A stretch of DNA of 64,000 nt, from the NCBI RefSeq assembly GCF_001028135.1, contig NZ_LDNM01000030.1, positions 1 to 64,000 on the forward strand, written 5' to 3'. The notes under the pieces are model-generated. The model searched no databases and was not told the DNA's origin. It saw only the letters and a list, made by a program, of their open reading frames with translations. The stretch is from Xenorhabdus griffiniae. Lineage in GTDB: Bacteria; Pseudomonadota; Gammaproteobacteria; Enterobacterales; Enterobacteriaceae. Every line of letters starts with the position of its first letter. Position 1 is the first letter of the stretch. Shown here one piece after another: positions 37,099 to 47,053 of this stretch. Position numbers and translations under genes: made by a program.

Positions 37099-37866
37099 AT
37101 GCGACATCCATTAGTTATGGGTAACTGGAAATTAAATGGCAGTACCCACATGGTTAACGACCTGATTGCAGGCCTGCGTAAAGAACTGAGCAACGTTGAC
37201 GGCTGTGGCGTCGCTATTGCACCACCAACAGTTTATGTTTCTCTGGCAAAAAATGCCCTGGCGGGTAGCCGTATCGCCCTGGGTGCGCAAAATGTTGGTG
37301 TCAATCTTTCGGGTGCCTTCACTGGCGAAACATCCGCAGAAATGCTGAAAGACGTCGGGGCCAAATATATCATTATCGGTCATTCTGAGCGCCGTACTTA
37401 CCACAAAGAGAGCGACGAATTCATCGCGGAGAAATTCGCTATTCTGAAAGAGCAAGGCCTGATACCTGTTCTGTGCATTGGCGAAACTGAGCAAGAGAAT
37501 GAAGCCGGTCAGACTGAATCCGTCTGCGCACGCCAAATCGATGCCGTTCTGAACACGCTGGGTGCCGAAGCATTCAAAGAGACGGTTATTGCTTATGAGC
37601 CAGTTTGGGCAATCGGCACCGGCAAATCTGCAACGCCGGCTCAGGCTCAGGCCGTGCATAAATTTATCCGCGACCATATTGCAAAACAAGATGCCGCTAT
37701 CGCTGAACAGGTCATTATTCAATATGGTGGCTCGGTTAACGCCAGCAATGCAGCAGAGCTGTTCACCCAGCCGGATATCGACGGCGCTTTGGTCGGTGGT
37801 GCATCACTGAAAGCCGATGCGTTTGCGGTTATCGTGAAAGCCGCCGCAGAAGCGAAAAAATCTTAA
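37099..37866 (+). CDS. tpiA: triosephosphate isomerase
   Basis: Interconverts dihydroxyacetone phosphate and glyceraldehyde 3-phosphate. The product is 255 aa TIM barrel: catalytic Lys in GNWKLNG (Lys11), His in IIGHSERR (about 95), Glu in [12 protein letters not shown] (about 167), and the phosphate loop GGSVN (about 211). Start ATG 37099 with GAGGGA upstream. Followed by a strong hairpin. Confidence 0.98.
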   Translation: MRHPLVMGNWKLNGSTHMVNDLIAGLRKELSNVDGCGVAIAPPTVYVSLAKNALAGSRIALGAQNVGVNLSGAFTGETSAEMLKDVGAKYIIIGHSERRTYHKESDEFIAEKFAILKEQGLIPVLCIGETEQENEAGQTESVCARQIDAVLNTLGAEAFKETVIAYEPVWAIGTGKSATPAQAQAVHKFIRDHIAKQDAAIAEQVIIQYGGSVNASNAAELFTQPDIDGALVGGASLKADAFAVIVKAAAEAKKS

Positions 37867-37880
37867 TTTTTTAATAAGTT

Positions 37881-37915
37881 AACCGCCACAAAGCTCTATT
37901 TGTGGCGGTTGTTTC
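37881..37915 (+). terminator. tpiA terminator
   Basis: AACCGCCACAAA / TTTGTGGCGGTT with a 6-nt loop, followed by GTTTCTC. Strong stem, short T tract; between convergent tpiA and sbp. Confidence 0.75.
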
Positions 37916-37960
37916 TCACTTAATTCTGACTATTCAATTCATCCCCAATCGGCTCAATAA

Positions 37961-38971
37961 TTAACGTCGGATAATGTCGTCAAAAGTTCCGCCTGTGGCA
38001 AAATGCGCTTTCTGGGCGTTATCCCAGCCACCAAAGACCTCATCAATCGTAAAAAGCGTCAAATCAGGAAAAACCGCGCGGTATTTTTCTGCGATTGCTT
38101 TATCACGAGGACGATAATAGTTCCTGGCGGCAATCTCCTGCCCAACCGGAGAATAAAGATATTTCAGATATTCGGTTGCCAGTTCGCGTGTTCCTCGTTT
38201 ATCAACCACCTTATCGACAACAGAAACCGTTGGCTCTGCCAGAATAGAAATGCCGGGCGTCACAATTTCAAACTTACCTTTGTCCAACACATTAATTGCC
38301 AATAAGGCTTCATTTTCCCAGGCAATCAATACATCGCCAATGCCGCGCTCCACAAACGTATTCGTTGCACCGCGGGCGCCGGAATCCAGCACTTCAACAT
38401 TTTTATAAAGTGCTTTCACGAATTCTTTGGCTTTAGTCTGATCCTGATTGTTATGCGCCAGGCCATATCCCCAGGCAGCCAGATAATTCCAACGTGCTCC
38501 ACCGGAGGTTTTTGGATTCGGCGTAACCACTGCAACATCCGGGCGAATCAAATCCGACCAATCCTTAATCTGTTTAGGATTTCCTTTTCTCACTAAAAAG
38601 ACAATGGTTGATGTATAAGGTGCTGAATTATCCGGTAGACGCTGAATCCAATTCTTATCAATGCGTCCATGCTCTGCAATGGCATTGACATCATAAGCCA
38701 AGGCCAGCGTCACAACATCCGCCTGAAGACCATTAATAACGGAAGTTGCCTGCTTACCGGAACCGCCATGTGATTGACGGATTTTTACATCATCCCCCGT
38801 TTTGTTATGCCAGTATTCGCGGAATGCCTCATCATATTGCTGGTAAAATTCACGCGTTGGATCATACGAGACGTTCAATAATTGCCGCTCTTTTGCCCAT
38901 GCACTGTTAGTCATCAGTGTCATCGCCAACGCCACCAAGACTAACGTCGATACCACATACTCTTTTGTCAT
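37961..38971 (-). CDS. sbp: periplasmic sulfate-binding protein
   Basis: Sulfate (and thiosulfate) receptor for the CysAWT transporter. The product is 336 aa from ATG 38971; the frame extends to 39010 without a better start. Signal peptide at about 1-25 (ending SAWA). The mature protein begins [53 protein letters not shown] and [14 protein letters not shown] are the conserved sulfate-binding motifs. CysP is a close paralogue, but the sbp-pfkA linkage favours Sbp. Confidence 0.94.
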   Translation of the reverse strand: MTKEYVVSTLVLVALAMTLMTNSAWAKERQLLNVSYDPTREFYQQYDEAFREYWHNKTGDDVKIRQSHGGSGKQATSVINGLQADVVTLALAYDVNAIAEHGRIDKNWIQRLPDNSAPYTSTIVFLVRKGNPKQIKDWSDLIRPDVAVVTPNPKTSGGARWNYLAAWGYGLAHNNQDQTKAKEFVKALYKNVEVLDSGARGATNTFVERGIGDVLIAWENEALLAINVLDKGKFEIVTPGISILAEPTVSVVDKVVDKRGTRELATEYLKYLYSPVGQEIAARNYYRPRDKAIAEKYRAVFPDLTLFTIDEVFGGWDNAQKAHFATGGTFDDIIRR

Positions 38972-39177
38972 TGCCCATTTTGGGCCTCTATTTATACCCC
39001 TTGCATCCACGATAATATTTCCTCTAAGTTATTATGATTTCTCCATAAAAACTGACAGAAAGCGTTATAACGCAGAAATAATTTTAAATTTCTGCTTATG
39101 CATAAGAAGAATATGAGGAACGGGACAGCCAAATCATATGGCTGTCTCCAAAAGAGGATCTTACCGGTAGGAAAGGA

Positions 39178-40155
39178 TTAGTAGAGCTTCTTCGCGGTTT
39201 CCAGCCACTCTTTCTTAAAGACACGCTGCATATTTTGCACCGCATCAATAATATCGTGATGAACAAGTTTCTCGTTCTGGATACCAACACAACGACCGCC
39301 GTGTCCTTCCAGCAGGAGTTGAACAGAATACGCCCCCATACGGGAAGCCAGAATGCGGTCATAAGCAACAGGCGCACCGCCACGCTGGATATGCCCTAAT
39401 ACCGTCGCACGGGTTTCATGGTGGGTTTCTGTCTCAATATATTTCGCCAGTTCAGCGACATCACAGACATGCTCAGTGATAGCAACAATCGCGTGACGCT
39501 TGCCTTTTTCAATCCCAACCTGAATTTCAGCCAGCAATTCCTCACGATCAAATGGAACTTCATTTTCAGGCAGAACAATAAATTCACATCCCCCCGCGAT
39601 TGCCGCTGATAAGGTCAAATCACCACAATAACGCCCCATCACTTCAACAATCGAAATTCGTTTATGGGAAGTTGACGTATCGCGCAAGCGGTCAATCGCT
39701 TCAACCACCGTTTCCAGCGCGGTGAAATAACCAATGGTGTAATCTGTACCCGCAACATCGTTGTCAATGGTTCCAGGCAAACCGATGCAAGGGAAACCCG
39801 CTTCGGTCAGCTTTTTCGCGCCTAAATAAGAGCCGTCTCCTCCAATCACCACCAACGCATCAATCCCATTTTTGTGCATGTTTTCAATAGCAATTTCCCG
39901 AACCTTATCATCCCTAAACTCTGGGAAGCGGGCTGAACCCAAGAACGTACCACCACGGTTAATCATGTCGGAAACACTAAAGCGATCAAGCTTTTTCATG
40001 CGGTTTTCATACAACCCCAGATAGCCATCATAAATGCCATAAACTTCCAACCCTTCGGTTAAAGCGGCACGAACAACACCACGAATAGCGGCGTTCATGC
40101 CAGGCGCATCACCGCCACTCGTTAAGACTCCGATTCTTTTAATCTTGTTGATCAT
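39178..40155 (-). CDS. pfkA: 6-phosphofructokinase I
   Basis: ATP-dependent phosphorylation of fructose 6-phosphate, the committed step of glycolysis. The product is 325 aa from ATG 40155 (AGAGG upstream); the frame is open to 40203. ATP site [18 protein letters not shown] (about 9-26), GGDGSYLGA (about 106-114), catalytic [15 protein letters not shown] (about 129-143), and the effector region with [12 protein letters not shown] (about 247-258). A stem (GACAGCCA/TGGCTGTC, 39124-39146) follows the stop but lacks a T tract. Confidence 0.97.
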   Translation of the reverse strand: MINKIKRIGVLTSGGDAPGMNAAIRGVVRAALTEGLEVYGIYDGYLGLYENRMKKLDRFSVSDMINRGGTFLGSARFPEFRDDKVREIAIENMHKNGIDALVVIGGDGSYLGAKKLTEAGFPCIGLPGTIDNDVAGTDYTIGYFTALETVVEAIDRLRDTSTSHKRISIVEVMGRYCGDLTLSAAIAGGCEFIVLPENEVPFDREELLAEIQVGIEKGKRHAIVAITEHVCDVAELAKYIETETHHETRATVLGHIQRGGAPVAYDRILASRMGAYSVQLLLEGHGGRCVGIQNEKLVHHDIIDAVQNMQRVFKKEWLETAKKLY

Positions 40156-40312
40156 GATGACCTCTGACTTGTAGATATAATATTTGAAAAACCTGATTGT
40201 CACTGCATTAGCTGAATTGATTCAACTCTAACTATAATACGGAAAAACACCCAGTCTGCATCAAGATTATGCCTGTTTTTTGATGTTCTTTTGATTATGA
40301 ATAAATTCCCCT

Positions 40313-41212
40313 TCAATCCCAGCGGTTTTTATGCTCTTCAGACACGACAGAGCAAGGATCTTGGTGAATAATAATATCGGCACCGGGAAATCTACTCCGC
40401 AATTTATTTTCAATCCCTTCGGCCAAAGCATGCGCTTGCACTAGTGGCAAATTATCAGCTATCTCCAGATGGAACTGAATGAAACGCGTCGGGCCAGATT
40501 GACGGGTTCGCAGATCATGCCCACCCGCTATACCTGGATAATTTTGGATGATATCAATAATCTCCTGTCGCTCTTCATCTGGCAAGGCGCGATCAAGTAA
40601 AGACTGTACAGCATCATAGCCCATCCGTAACGCACTATAGAGGATAGTGACTCCAATACCCAAGGCAAAGATTGCATCCGCACGTTTAAAACCATACAGG
40701 CTCAAAAGCAACGCCAGCAAAATTGCCCCATTCATCAATAGATCGGACTTATAATGCAACATATCCGCACGGATCGCCTGACTTTGCGTTTTACTGATCA
40801 CCCATTTCTGGAACGTGACTAAACATAACGTGGAAATCAGAGCAATGACAATGACCCATATGCCTATCGCCGCATGTTCCAGTGGCTGGGGGGAATAAAG
40901 ATGCTGGAAGCCCGTCAAAAACAAAAAAATTGCCGAACCGGAAATAAACATACTTTGCGCCAAAGCCGCCAGTGATTCAGCCTTACCATGCCCAAAAGTG
41001 TGTTCGTCATCAGCAGGTTGAAGTGAATAGCGCACAACAAAAAAATTCGTCAAAGACGCAGCCAGATCAACCAATGAATCCACCAGCGCCGCCAATAAAC
41101 TCACCGATCCCGTCAACCACCAGGCAAAAATTTTCACGATCAACAATACACTCGCCAGTACCGTTGCCGCCAACGCAGCGGAACTGACCCATCGCCCATA
41201 ATTTATACTCAT
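40313..41212 (-). CDS. fieF: cation-efflux pump FieF (YiiP)
   Basis: Cation diffusion facilitator exporting Zn2+/Fe2+ by proton antiport. The product is 299 aa from ATG 41212 (GGTGG upstream). Six TM helices. The metal site A residues lie in [11 protein letters not shown] (TM2, Asp45 and Asp49 equivalents) and in HYKSD (TM5, His and Asp). A cytoplasmic C-terminal domain contains [21 protein letters not shown] and IIHQDPC. Its start is only 26 bp after the stop of the cds-like remnant on the same strand. Confidence 0.95.
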   Translation of the reverse strand: MSINYGRWVSSAALAATVLASVLLIVKIFAWWLTGSVSLLAALVDSLVDLAASLTNFFVVRYSLQPADDEHTFGHGKAESLAALAQSMFISGSAIFLFLTGFQHLYSPQPLEHAAIGIWVIVIALISTLCLVTFQKWVISKTQSQAIRADMLHYKSDLLMNGAILLALLLSLYGFKRADAIFALGIGVTILYSALRMGYDAVQSLLDRALPDEERQEIIDIIQNYPGIAGGHDLRTRQSGPTRFIQFHLEIADNLPLVQAHALAEGIENKLRSRFPGADIIIHQDPCSVVSEEHKNRWD

Positions 41213-41238
41213 GACTACCACCTTTCGGTTATTCTGTC

Positions 41239-41560
41239 TTAGGTATAAAAATAGCGCGTCAGATAGAAAAATATAGGGGCGGCAAAGCAAAGTGAGTCGA
41301 TTCTATCCAACACTCCACCGTGACCTGCAATTATTCCACCAAAATCCTTCACTCCACTGTCTCGTTTAATCGCCGACATACATAATCCCCCCATAAATCC
41401 CAGCAGGGTGATTGCCAACGACATCAGTCCCGCCTCCCAAGGGGAAAAAGGCGTTACCCAGAACGACAACAGGTAACATCGTATTTTTATTCGTGCCTGT
41501 CTGGTGAAAATGGTACAAAATACCAGCCAGAAATCCATTTTCCATTCTGGTAAGGCCATG
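41239..41560 (-). pseudogene. C-terminal remnant of a CDP-diglyceride synthase-like protein (YnbB/CdsA family)
   Basis: The last about 75 codons read as an intact CdsA-superfamily C-terminus: MSAIKRDSGVKDFGGIIAGH then [18 protein letters not shown], which resembles E. coli YnbB. The upstream sequence runs into the next frame (a GFLAGI-like piece near 41530) and then into the oppositely oriented ligase gene. So the N-terminal two thirds are missing and at least one frame change is likely. The fragment overlaps the first codons of the waaL-like gene on the other strand. Confidence 0.72.
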
Positions 41561-42772
41561 TTTAAAGAAACTATCAAAAATCACTTGTCTTGGGGTACTT
41601 TTTTCGTCGGTGGTTACATCGCATTTGTTTATGTAACAGGCATCACGCGTTATAAAAACCTCTTCTTTGCATTGATAGCATTAATCGCACTCTATTTTCT
41701 TATTAAAAACCCCAAAGGCTGCCTCTCTGCGTTGAAGAACAATATCGTACTGGCTTTGGGAATATTAACTTTGGCTTATCTCTATTCGATTGTTATTTCA
41801 CCTGATCCCATACTTAGTTTCAGTGAAATAAAAACACCTTTTTTCAGAGATGTCGTTCTCTCCAGTATCATCATTACATTAGCATTAAGTCATACGGATA
41901 CACTTAAAATCCAGAAAATGATTATGGGTTCCTTTCTGCTTGGGTTGTCATTCATTACGCTGAAAGAAATGTACCTGTTTTATCTGGATTATCAGAACAA
42001 TATCATGCCATTCACCAACTATAATCACCGCAGTGTGTCAGATGGCATTGTCTTCTTCTTTCCCGCACTAGTGGCTCTTTGGCATTTTCAAAAACCCCAA
42101 AATTATGTTCGCTTGGTACTGACAACGTTACTTATCTTATCCGTACTCTTTGTGTTACTGGGAACGCTTTCCAGAGGGGCATGGCTCGCCGTTTTTGTGA
42201 TGTTTTTCATGATGATAATCATGAATAAAAATTGGAAAACGTTCATTGCCAGCATTGTTTTTATCTGCGCCGCCATATTTGCTATCAAATCTGATTACCT
42301 TGGTAAGGGTTCTGCTTTGACTTACAAGCTGGAGCAAACTGATAGCAGTCACCGATATAGCAATGGAACACAAGGTTCAGCACTTACCTTAATTCTGGAA
42401 AATCCTATCAAAGGCTATGGTGCTGGCAACAAGATCTATGACCAGATTTATAATGAGAGCGCTAAAAATTACCCTGATTGGACATATCAAACTTCCTTGG
42501 GGCCTCATAATATTTTCCTGACAATTTGGTTTTCTGCCGGCCTATTGGGGATAGGCGCCTTTTTATTTTTAATCTACTTTTATCTGAAACAATCGGTTCA
42601 AGAGTGGAACACAAGCACCGGCTGCAATAAGCAAGCTGGGCTAATCTTACTTATCTCTTTCTTTGGATATTTTATTGTCAGAGGGAACTTTGAAAGTGTT
42701 CATTTGAACATTTTGGGGATTTACCTTGGCTTACTGGCCGCATTGTGCTCAAAAAGATGGAATAAAGCTTAA
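41558..42772 (+). CDS. waaL: O-antigen ligase family protein (WaaL-like)
   Basis: Polytopic inner-membrane protein of 404 aa from ATG 41558 (an ATG at 41504 would add 18 residues inside the antisense remnant). About 10-12 TM helices. The Wzy_C region has LLGTLSRGAWLAVF (about 205-218) and a periplasmic loop ending TSLGPHNIFLTIWFSAGLLG (about 312-331); the conserved GPHN/H motif supports a ligase that joins undecaprenyl-PP-linked O-antigen to lipid A-core. Sequence alone does not fully separate ligases from Wzy polymerases. Its location outside the O-antigen operon, beside a core-type glycosyltransferase, favours WaaL. Lower GC than the flanking core genes. Confidence 0.68.
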   Translation: MFKETIKNHLSWGTFFVGGYIAFVYVTGITRYKNLFFALIALIALYFLIKNPKGCLSALKNNIVLALGILTLAYLYSIVISPDPILSFSEIKTPFFRDVVLSSIIITLALSHTDTLKIQKMIMGSFLLGLSFITLKEMYLFYLDYQNNIMPFTNYNHRSVSDGIVFFFPALVALWHFQKPQNYVRLVLTTLLILSVLFVLLGTLSRGAWLAVFVMFFMMIIMNKNWKTFIASIVFICAAIFAIKSDYLGKGSALTYKLEQTDSSHRYSNGTQGSALTLILENPIKGYGAGNKIYDQIYNESAKNYPDWTYQTSLGPHNIFLTIWFSAGLLGIGAFLFLIYFYLKQSVQEWNTSTGCNKQAGLILLISFFGYFIVRGNFESVHLNILGIYLGLLAALCSKRWNKA

Positions 42773-42781
42773 CTGCCCTGA

Positions 42782-42807
42782 GGGCTATTCAATTTTTTGG
42801 ATAGCCC
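42782..42807. terminator. hairpin between waaL-like gene and glycosyltransferase
   Basis: GGGCTATTC / GGATAGCCC around an AT-rich loop, with A/T-rich flanks, between two convergent genes. Plausible but not a canonical T tract. Confidence 0.5.
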
Positions 42808-42825
42808 AAAATGACGCTAAAATAG

Positions 42826-43965
42826 TTAAAACCACTCAGCTAACGCTTTTGATAAAGACACACTGACATTACGCCAATCGTATTGGCTTATTACTGTTTC
42901 TTTGGCATGTTCAGCAACCATGTTTAAATTATCTTGCAACAACGTATCCGAAATATCTTTGGCAATGCTTTCTGGAGACAAGGGTTCTTGCAGTAAAAAT
43001 CCCATACTTTCGGGGATCACAAACTCTTTTATTCCTCCTCTGGGGCTGACCAAAACGGATACACCACATGCCATTGACTCCAGGGCGACCATACAAAAGG
43101 CTTCTTCTCCCAATGAGGGAACCACCGTTAAATCAGCCAGTGGATATACTTGGTGCATCTCTGCCGGCGGTATACTCCCTGCAAGAATACAGCTATCAGC
43201 CATTTTTGCGGCTTTATCCAACACTTTTTTCCGGTAATCTTCGCGTTCGCCTTTTTTAACCGTTGTATGATCACCAATCAAAAGCAGCTTGATATTTTGA
43301 TCTTTTTTGTGCAGCAAATTGACTGCATCCATGAGTTCAATAACACCTTTACCCTTATCTAATCGGCCAGCATACAAGATGACGGTTTCGTCACTTCTTA
43401 GTCCAAAACGGTCTCTTTTCCAGCTAACTCCCTGTTTATATAATTCCTTATCAATACCATTCGGAACTACTTTGATATTCTCAATCTTCGCTTCTGAACG
43501 AAAAAAATCAGCTAAAAAATGACTTGGCGTAATGAGCTTTGTTTCAGACCCTAAATCAACCACTTTATGTTTGTTATGCAGATGAAGTACCATCAGTTTT
43601 TCTGGGTAAAATTGCTTCAAAGAATTATAAAGTGCAATAGAATTTTGAATGATCAGAATCGGCCTCTCATCATCTGGACTGTGATAACGCATAACAATAT
43701 CTATCACCCTTTTGGCATAAGGGTAAGGATCTAAGCGAGACCACTTTCTAAAAAAACGTTTATAGATTGCACTCGTGTGTATTCTGTGAATGGTGGCATA
43801 TTCACTGATTTTCTCTACTGTTTCCTCTGTTCTTTCCCCTTTACAAATAATTAAATTATCAGCCTGACTGATTTTGGCTACGTTATAAATCCACCACTCT
43901 ACTGCGGCGGCATAGTTTGGGGGAATAGAATGAAATTCAGGTGCAACAAAAACAAATTTTTTCAT
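42826..43965 (-). CDS. GT4-family glycosyltransferase, probably LPS core or O-antigen
   Basis: The product is 379 aa from ATG 43965 (the frame is open to 43989). GT-B fold: N-terminal KKFVFVAPEFHSIPPNYAAA, a hinge at TPSHFLADFF, then the C-terminal nucleotide-sugar domain with VVPNGIDKELY (about 184), LYAGRLDKGKGVIELMDAV (about 211-229) and the E-x7-E motif region GEEAFCMVALESMACGVSVL (about 303-322). Retaining transferase by family; the donor and acceptor are unknown. It lies between a WaaL-like gene and cpxP. Confidence 0.8.
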   Translation of the reverse strand: MKKFVFVAPEFHSIPPNYAAAVEWWIYNVAKISQADNLIICKGERTEETVEKISEYATIHRIHTSAIYKRFFRKWSRLDPYPYAKRVIDIVMRYHSPDDERPILIIQNSIALYNSLKQFYPEKLMVLHLHNKHKVVDLGSETKLITPSHFLADFFRSEAKIENIKVVPNGIDKELYKQGVSWKRDRFGLRSDETVILYAGRLDKGKGVIELMDAVNLLHKKDQNIKLLLIGDHTTVKKGEREDYRKKVLDKAAKMADSCILAGSIPPAEMHQVYPLADLTVVPSLGEEAFCMVALESMACGVSVLVSPRGGIKEFVIPESMGFLLQEPLSPESIAKDISDTLLQDNLNMVAEHAKETVISQYDWRNVSVSLSKALAEWF

Positions 43966-44044
43966 GAGAAAACAGTCAGTAGAAATCATTCATCGGATTA
44001 GATAAAAAAAGGCCAGTTTATGCAAGTAAACTGTAATTTATGAC

Positions 44045-44101
44045 AAAAAAAAGCCCCTCAAGGGGGCTGAAAGACAGGGATGGTGTCTATGGCAAGGAAA
44101 A
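44045..44101 (-). ncRNA. cpxQ: CpxQ small RNA from the cpxP 3' UTR
   Basis: On the minus strand, immediately after cpxP, a 57-nt segment starts TTTTCCTTGCCATAGACACC, continues ATCCCTGTCTT, and ends in a GC hairpin with eight T. From memory, the first about 31 nt are the same as E. coli CpxQ, the RNase E-released 3' fragment of cpxP mRNA that works with Hfq to repress envelope-protein mRNAs. The hairpin stem differs in sequence from E. coli but keeps the form of an intrinsic terminator. The 5' end is placed by analogy to RNase E cleavage. Confidence 0.88.
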
Positions 44102-44150
44102 TCGTTATTGCTGCTACGGCGTAACAAAAAGTCAGTTCACTTTTCGAGCG

Positions 44151-44642
44151 TCACATTCGTATTCGTTTTTTTAGACGATCTTTTAGCAGCTCTTTCTGCT
44201 CGGGTGTTAACAGTTGATAAACCTGATTACTAACACGCGCAATTTCTACATTCAGAGCAACATTCTTTTCGGCTATTTTTTCAAGCTGCGAACGAACCTC
44301 AGCTTCATCAAAATCCTCTGCTGTCAAAAGCGCATTCAACTTACGATGCTCAGTTCGCATATCAATCAGCGGCTGCTCATACTGATGCTGCTGTTTGACT
44401 AAATTCCACATCTGTTCACGTTGCTGTTCAGTTAACGCTATTCCACCGAAGATATAACTATAGTTATATTGACCATCCCGATGATGATTAAAATTCCTCT
44501 TATAACCATATGACATACAATATGGGTGCGGAGTGTAGGAACTAACCTCAGGAATATGATCCGTATCAGCAGTTTTAGCTAAAGCTTCCGTTGTTCCGAC
44601 GACAATCATTGACGCTAAAGCCAATATTGCTATGTTACGCAT
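44151..44642 (-). CDS. cpxP: periplasmic chaperone/Cpx inhibitor CpxP
   Basis: Periplasmic adaptor that restrains CpxA and escorts misfolded proteins to DegP. The product is 163 aa: signal peptide about 1-22 (ending ALA), then an all-helical Spy/CpxP domain with the two LTxxQ motifs, LTEQQREQMWNL (about 70) and LTPEQKELL (about 146). A basic C-terminus (RLKKRIRM) follows. It is divergent from cpxRA with a CpxR box in the gap; its 3' UTR holds CpxQ. Confidence 0.92.
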   Translation of the reverse strand: MRNIAILALASMIVVGTTEALAKTADTDHIPEVSSYTPHPYCMSYGYKRNFNHHRDGQYNYSYIFGGIALTEQQREQMWNLVKQQHQYEQPLIDMRTEHRKLNALLTAEDFDEAEVRSQLEKIAEKNVALNVEIARVSNQVYQLLTPEQKELLKDRLKKRIRM

Positions 44643-44727
44643 TAAATTTCCTCGCTTTCTCGAACAGCAGCATTCGATTCAGTGCGGATAACTATAACCC
44701 TACGGCTGCAAACTAGCGTCAGAGCGT

Positions 44728-44742
44728 GTAAAAGAACGTAAA
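44728..44742. promoter_or_regulatory. CpxR box in the cpxP/cpxR gap
   Basis: GTAAA, five bases, GTAAA: a perfect tandem CpxR recognition sequence. It lies 86 bp before the cpxP start codon and 53 bp before the cpxR start, so phosphorylated CpxR could activate both directions. Confidence 0.88.
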
Positions 44743-44794
44743 GTCATGGAATAGCGAAGTTTGTTATCGTATTTTGCTCTTGGAGGAAGAATTA

Positions 44795-45487
44795 ATGCAT
44801 AAAATCTTATTAGTTGATGATGACCGCGAGCTGACATCGCTATTAAAAGAATTGCTCGAAATGGAAGGATTCAATGTTGTCATCGCCTACGATGGCGAAC
44901 AGGCTTTACAATACATAGATTCTTCAATTGACCTATTGTTGCTGGACATCATGATGCCGCGCAAGAACGGCATTGAGACGCTGAAAGAGCTACGGCAATA
45001 CCATCAGACCCCCGTTATCATGTTAACGGCTCGTGGCAGCGATTTAGACCGCGTTTTGGGATTAGAACTGGGAGCGGATGACTATCTCCCCAAACCGTTT
45101 AACGATCGTGAACTGGTCGCCCGTATACGTGCCATTTTGCGCCGTTCCAACTGGAGTGAACAACAAGCTGACGTTGGAACACCGATACTGGAGATCGATA
45201 AACTGCAACTTAACCCCGGACGCCAGGAAGCCAGTTTTGGTGGTACGATTTTAGATCTCACTGGCACGGAATTCACCCTGCTTTATTTACTCGCACAACA
45301 TTTGGGACAAGTTGTTTCCCGTGAACATTTAAGCCAGGAAGTATTGGGAAAACGCTTAACACCTTTTGATCGGGCTATTGATATGCATATTTCGAATCTA
45401 CGCCGTAAATTACCAAACAGAACAGATGGACTACCATGGTTTAAGACATTACGCGGCCGTGGATACTTAATGGTTTCCTCAAAATGA
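44795..45487 (+). CDS. cpxR: envelope-stress response regulator CpxR
   Basis: OmpR-family transcription factor activated by CpxA. The product is 230 aa from ATG 44795 (TGGAGGAAG upstream). Receiver domain with the acidic pocket DDD (8-10), phospho-acceptor Asp51 in LLLLDIMMP, and PKPFNDREL. A C-terminal winged HTH follows with SREHLSQEVLGKRLTPFDRA and DMHISNLRRKLP. It overlaps cpxA by 4 bp (ATGA). Confidence 0.97.
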   Translation: MHKILLVDDDRELTSLLKELLEMEGFNVVIAYDGEQALQYIDSSIDLLLLDIMMPRKNGIETLKELRQYHQTPVIMLTARGSDLDRVLGLELGADDYLPKPFNDRELVARIRAILRRSNWSEQQADVGTPILEIDKLQLNPGRQEASFGGTILDLTGTEFTLLYLLAQHLGQVVSREHLSQEVLGKRLTPFDRAIDMHISNLRRKLPNRTDGLPWFKTLRGRGYLMVSSK

Positions 45488-46860
45488 TCAATAGCTTGAC
45501 GGCCCGTATATTCGCAATTTTTTGGTTCACGCTCGCACTTGTCCTGATGATCGCCTTAATGGCGCCCAAACTGGACTCACGGCAGTTAACGCCTCTTTTG
45601 GACAGTGAATATCAATTGGGAACAAAACTGGCAAAACAAGTAGAAGAAGAATTAATACACGACTCTGGGAATGACCTATTCTGGTGGCTACGTCTGGATC
45701 GCGCTATTGCCTTGTGGACTCCACCAGGCCAGCGCCTGATCCTCGTCTCCAGTGAAGGGCTTATCAGTGACATCAATACCCCGACCCACCAACAACAAGT
45801 GATCCGCAACTTTATCGGCCAATCCGATAATGCAGATCACCCTAAAAAGAAAAAATATGGCCGTTCGGAAATACTCGGCCCTTTTTCTGTCCGTGATGGA
45901 GAAGACCATTACCACCTTTACATCATTAGACCAGCAGGCAGCCCACAATCAGATTTTATTAATTTGATGTTTGACCGACCATTTTTACTACCTGCGGCCA
46001 CCATGTTAATCAGTGCGCCATTACTCTTGTGGCTGTCATGGAGCCTGGCAAAACCCGCTCGTAAACTCAAAAACGCCGCCGATGACGTTGCGAAAGGCAA
46101 CTTACGGCAACACCCTGAGCTGGAATCCGGCCCACAAGAGTTTTTAGCGACCGGCAGTAGTTTCAACCAGATGATCAGTGCACTGGAAAGGATGGTCACC
46201 GCCCAACAGCGGCTGATTTCCGATATCTCCCATGAACTACGTACACCACTTACCCGCTTACAATTAGCGACGGCTTTACTACGCCGCCGTCACGGTGAAA
46301 GCAAAGAGCTGGGGCGTATCGAAACAGAGACCCAACGTTTAGATGGCATGATTAATGACCTGCTAGTACTTTCCCGCAATCAACATAAGAACGAGTTACT
46401 GCGCGAGAATATCAAAGCCCACGATATATGGTCTGACATCCTGGAAAATGCGAAATTTGAAGCCGAGCAGATGAGCAAGACGCTGGATATCGTATCACCT
46501 CCCGGAAACTGGATAATTTACTGTAACCCGGCCGCACTCGGCAGCGCACTGGAAAACATCGTCCGCAATGCACTGCGTTACTCCAGCAACCATATCGCCG
46601 TTGCATTTACGGCAGATAACCAAGGCGTGACGATTAGCGTTGATGATGATGGACCAGGAGTCAGCCCAGAAGACCGCGAACATATCTTCCGCCCGTTTTA
46701 TCGAACGGATGAAGCTCGGGATAGAGAGTCCGGTGGAACCGGATTAGGGTTGGCGATAGTTGAAACAGCAGTCAGCCATCATCGCGGCTGGGTGAAAGCA
46801 GAAGATAGCCCATTGGGGGGACTACGGTTGATGATTTGGCTGCCATTGCATGGAAGATAA
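45484..46860 (+). CDS. cpxA: envelope-stress sensor histidine kinase CpxA
   Basis: Inner-membrane sensor of misfolded envelope proteins. The product is 458 aa. TM1 at about 8-28, a periplasmic sensor domain to about 163, TM2 at about 164-185, HAMP, DHp with the phospho-His in SDISHELRTPLTR (about 248), and an ATPase domain with the N box (ENIVRNALRYS), G1 DDDGPGV and G2 GGTGLGLAI. Last gene before the O-antigen locus; the cpxA-O-antigen junction is the known location in Proteus and Providencia. Confidence 0.96.
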   Translation: MINSLTARIFAIFWFTLALVLMIALMAPKLDSRQLTPLLDSEYQLGTKLAKQVEEELIHDSGNDLFWWLRLDRAIALWTPPGQRLILVSSEGLISDINTPTHQQQVIRNFIGQSDNADHPKKKKYGRSEILGPFSVRDGEDHYHLYIIRPAGSPQSDFINLMFDRPFLLPAATMLISAPLLLWLSWSLAKPARKLKNAADDVAKGNLRQHPELESGPQEFLATGSSFNQMISALERMVTAQQRLISDISHELRTPLTRLQLATALLRRRHGESKELGRIETETQRLDGMINDLLVLSRNQHKNELLRENIKAHDIWSDILENAKFEAEQMSKTLDIVSPPGNWIIYCNPAALGSALENIVRNALRYSSNHIAVAFTADNQGVTISVDDDGPGVSPEDREHIFRPFYRTDEARDRESGGTGLGLAIVETAVSHHRGWVKAEDSPLGGLRLMIWLPLHGR

Positions 46861-47053
46861 GATAGGCGGCTTTCGCCTTGAAATTTAGTTAGTTACAAGA
46901 TGTAACAATTAAAGAAAAAATCTATTATACTTGACCTCAATGCGGCGAGGGACTAATCTCGTCGCTGCTTAACACAAATTGTTGATATGTTAATTTTTGT
47001 TAAGCAGAAAATTACTTTTATATTAATTGGATAAGTCAAATTGTTACACACAA

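Noticed and set aside
46942-46965. Hairpin after cpxA as its terminator
   Set aside because: The stem is good, but it is followed by TGCTTAACAC rather than a T run, so it is recorded only as part of the leader.
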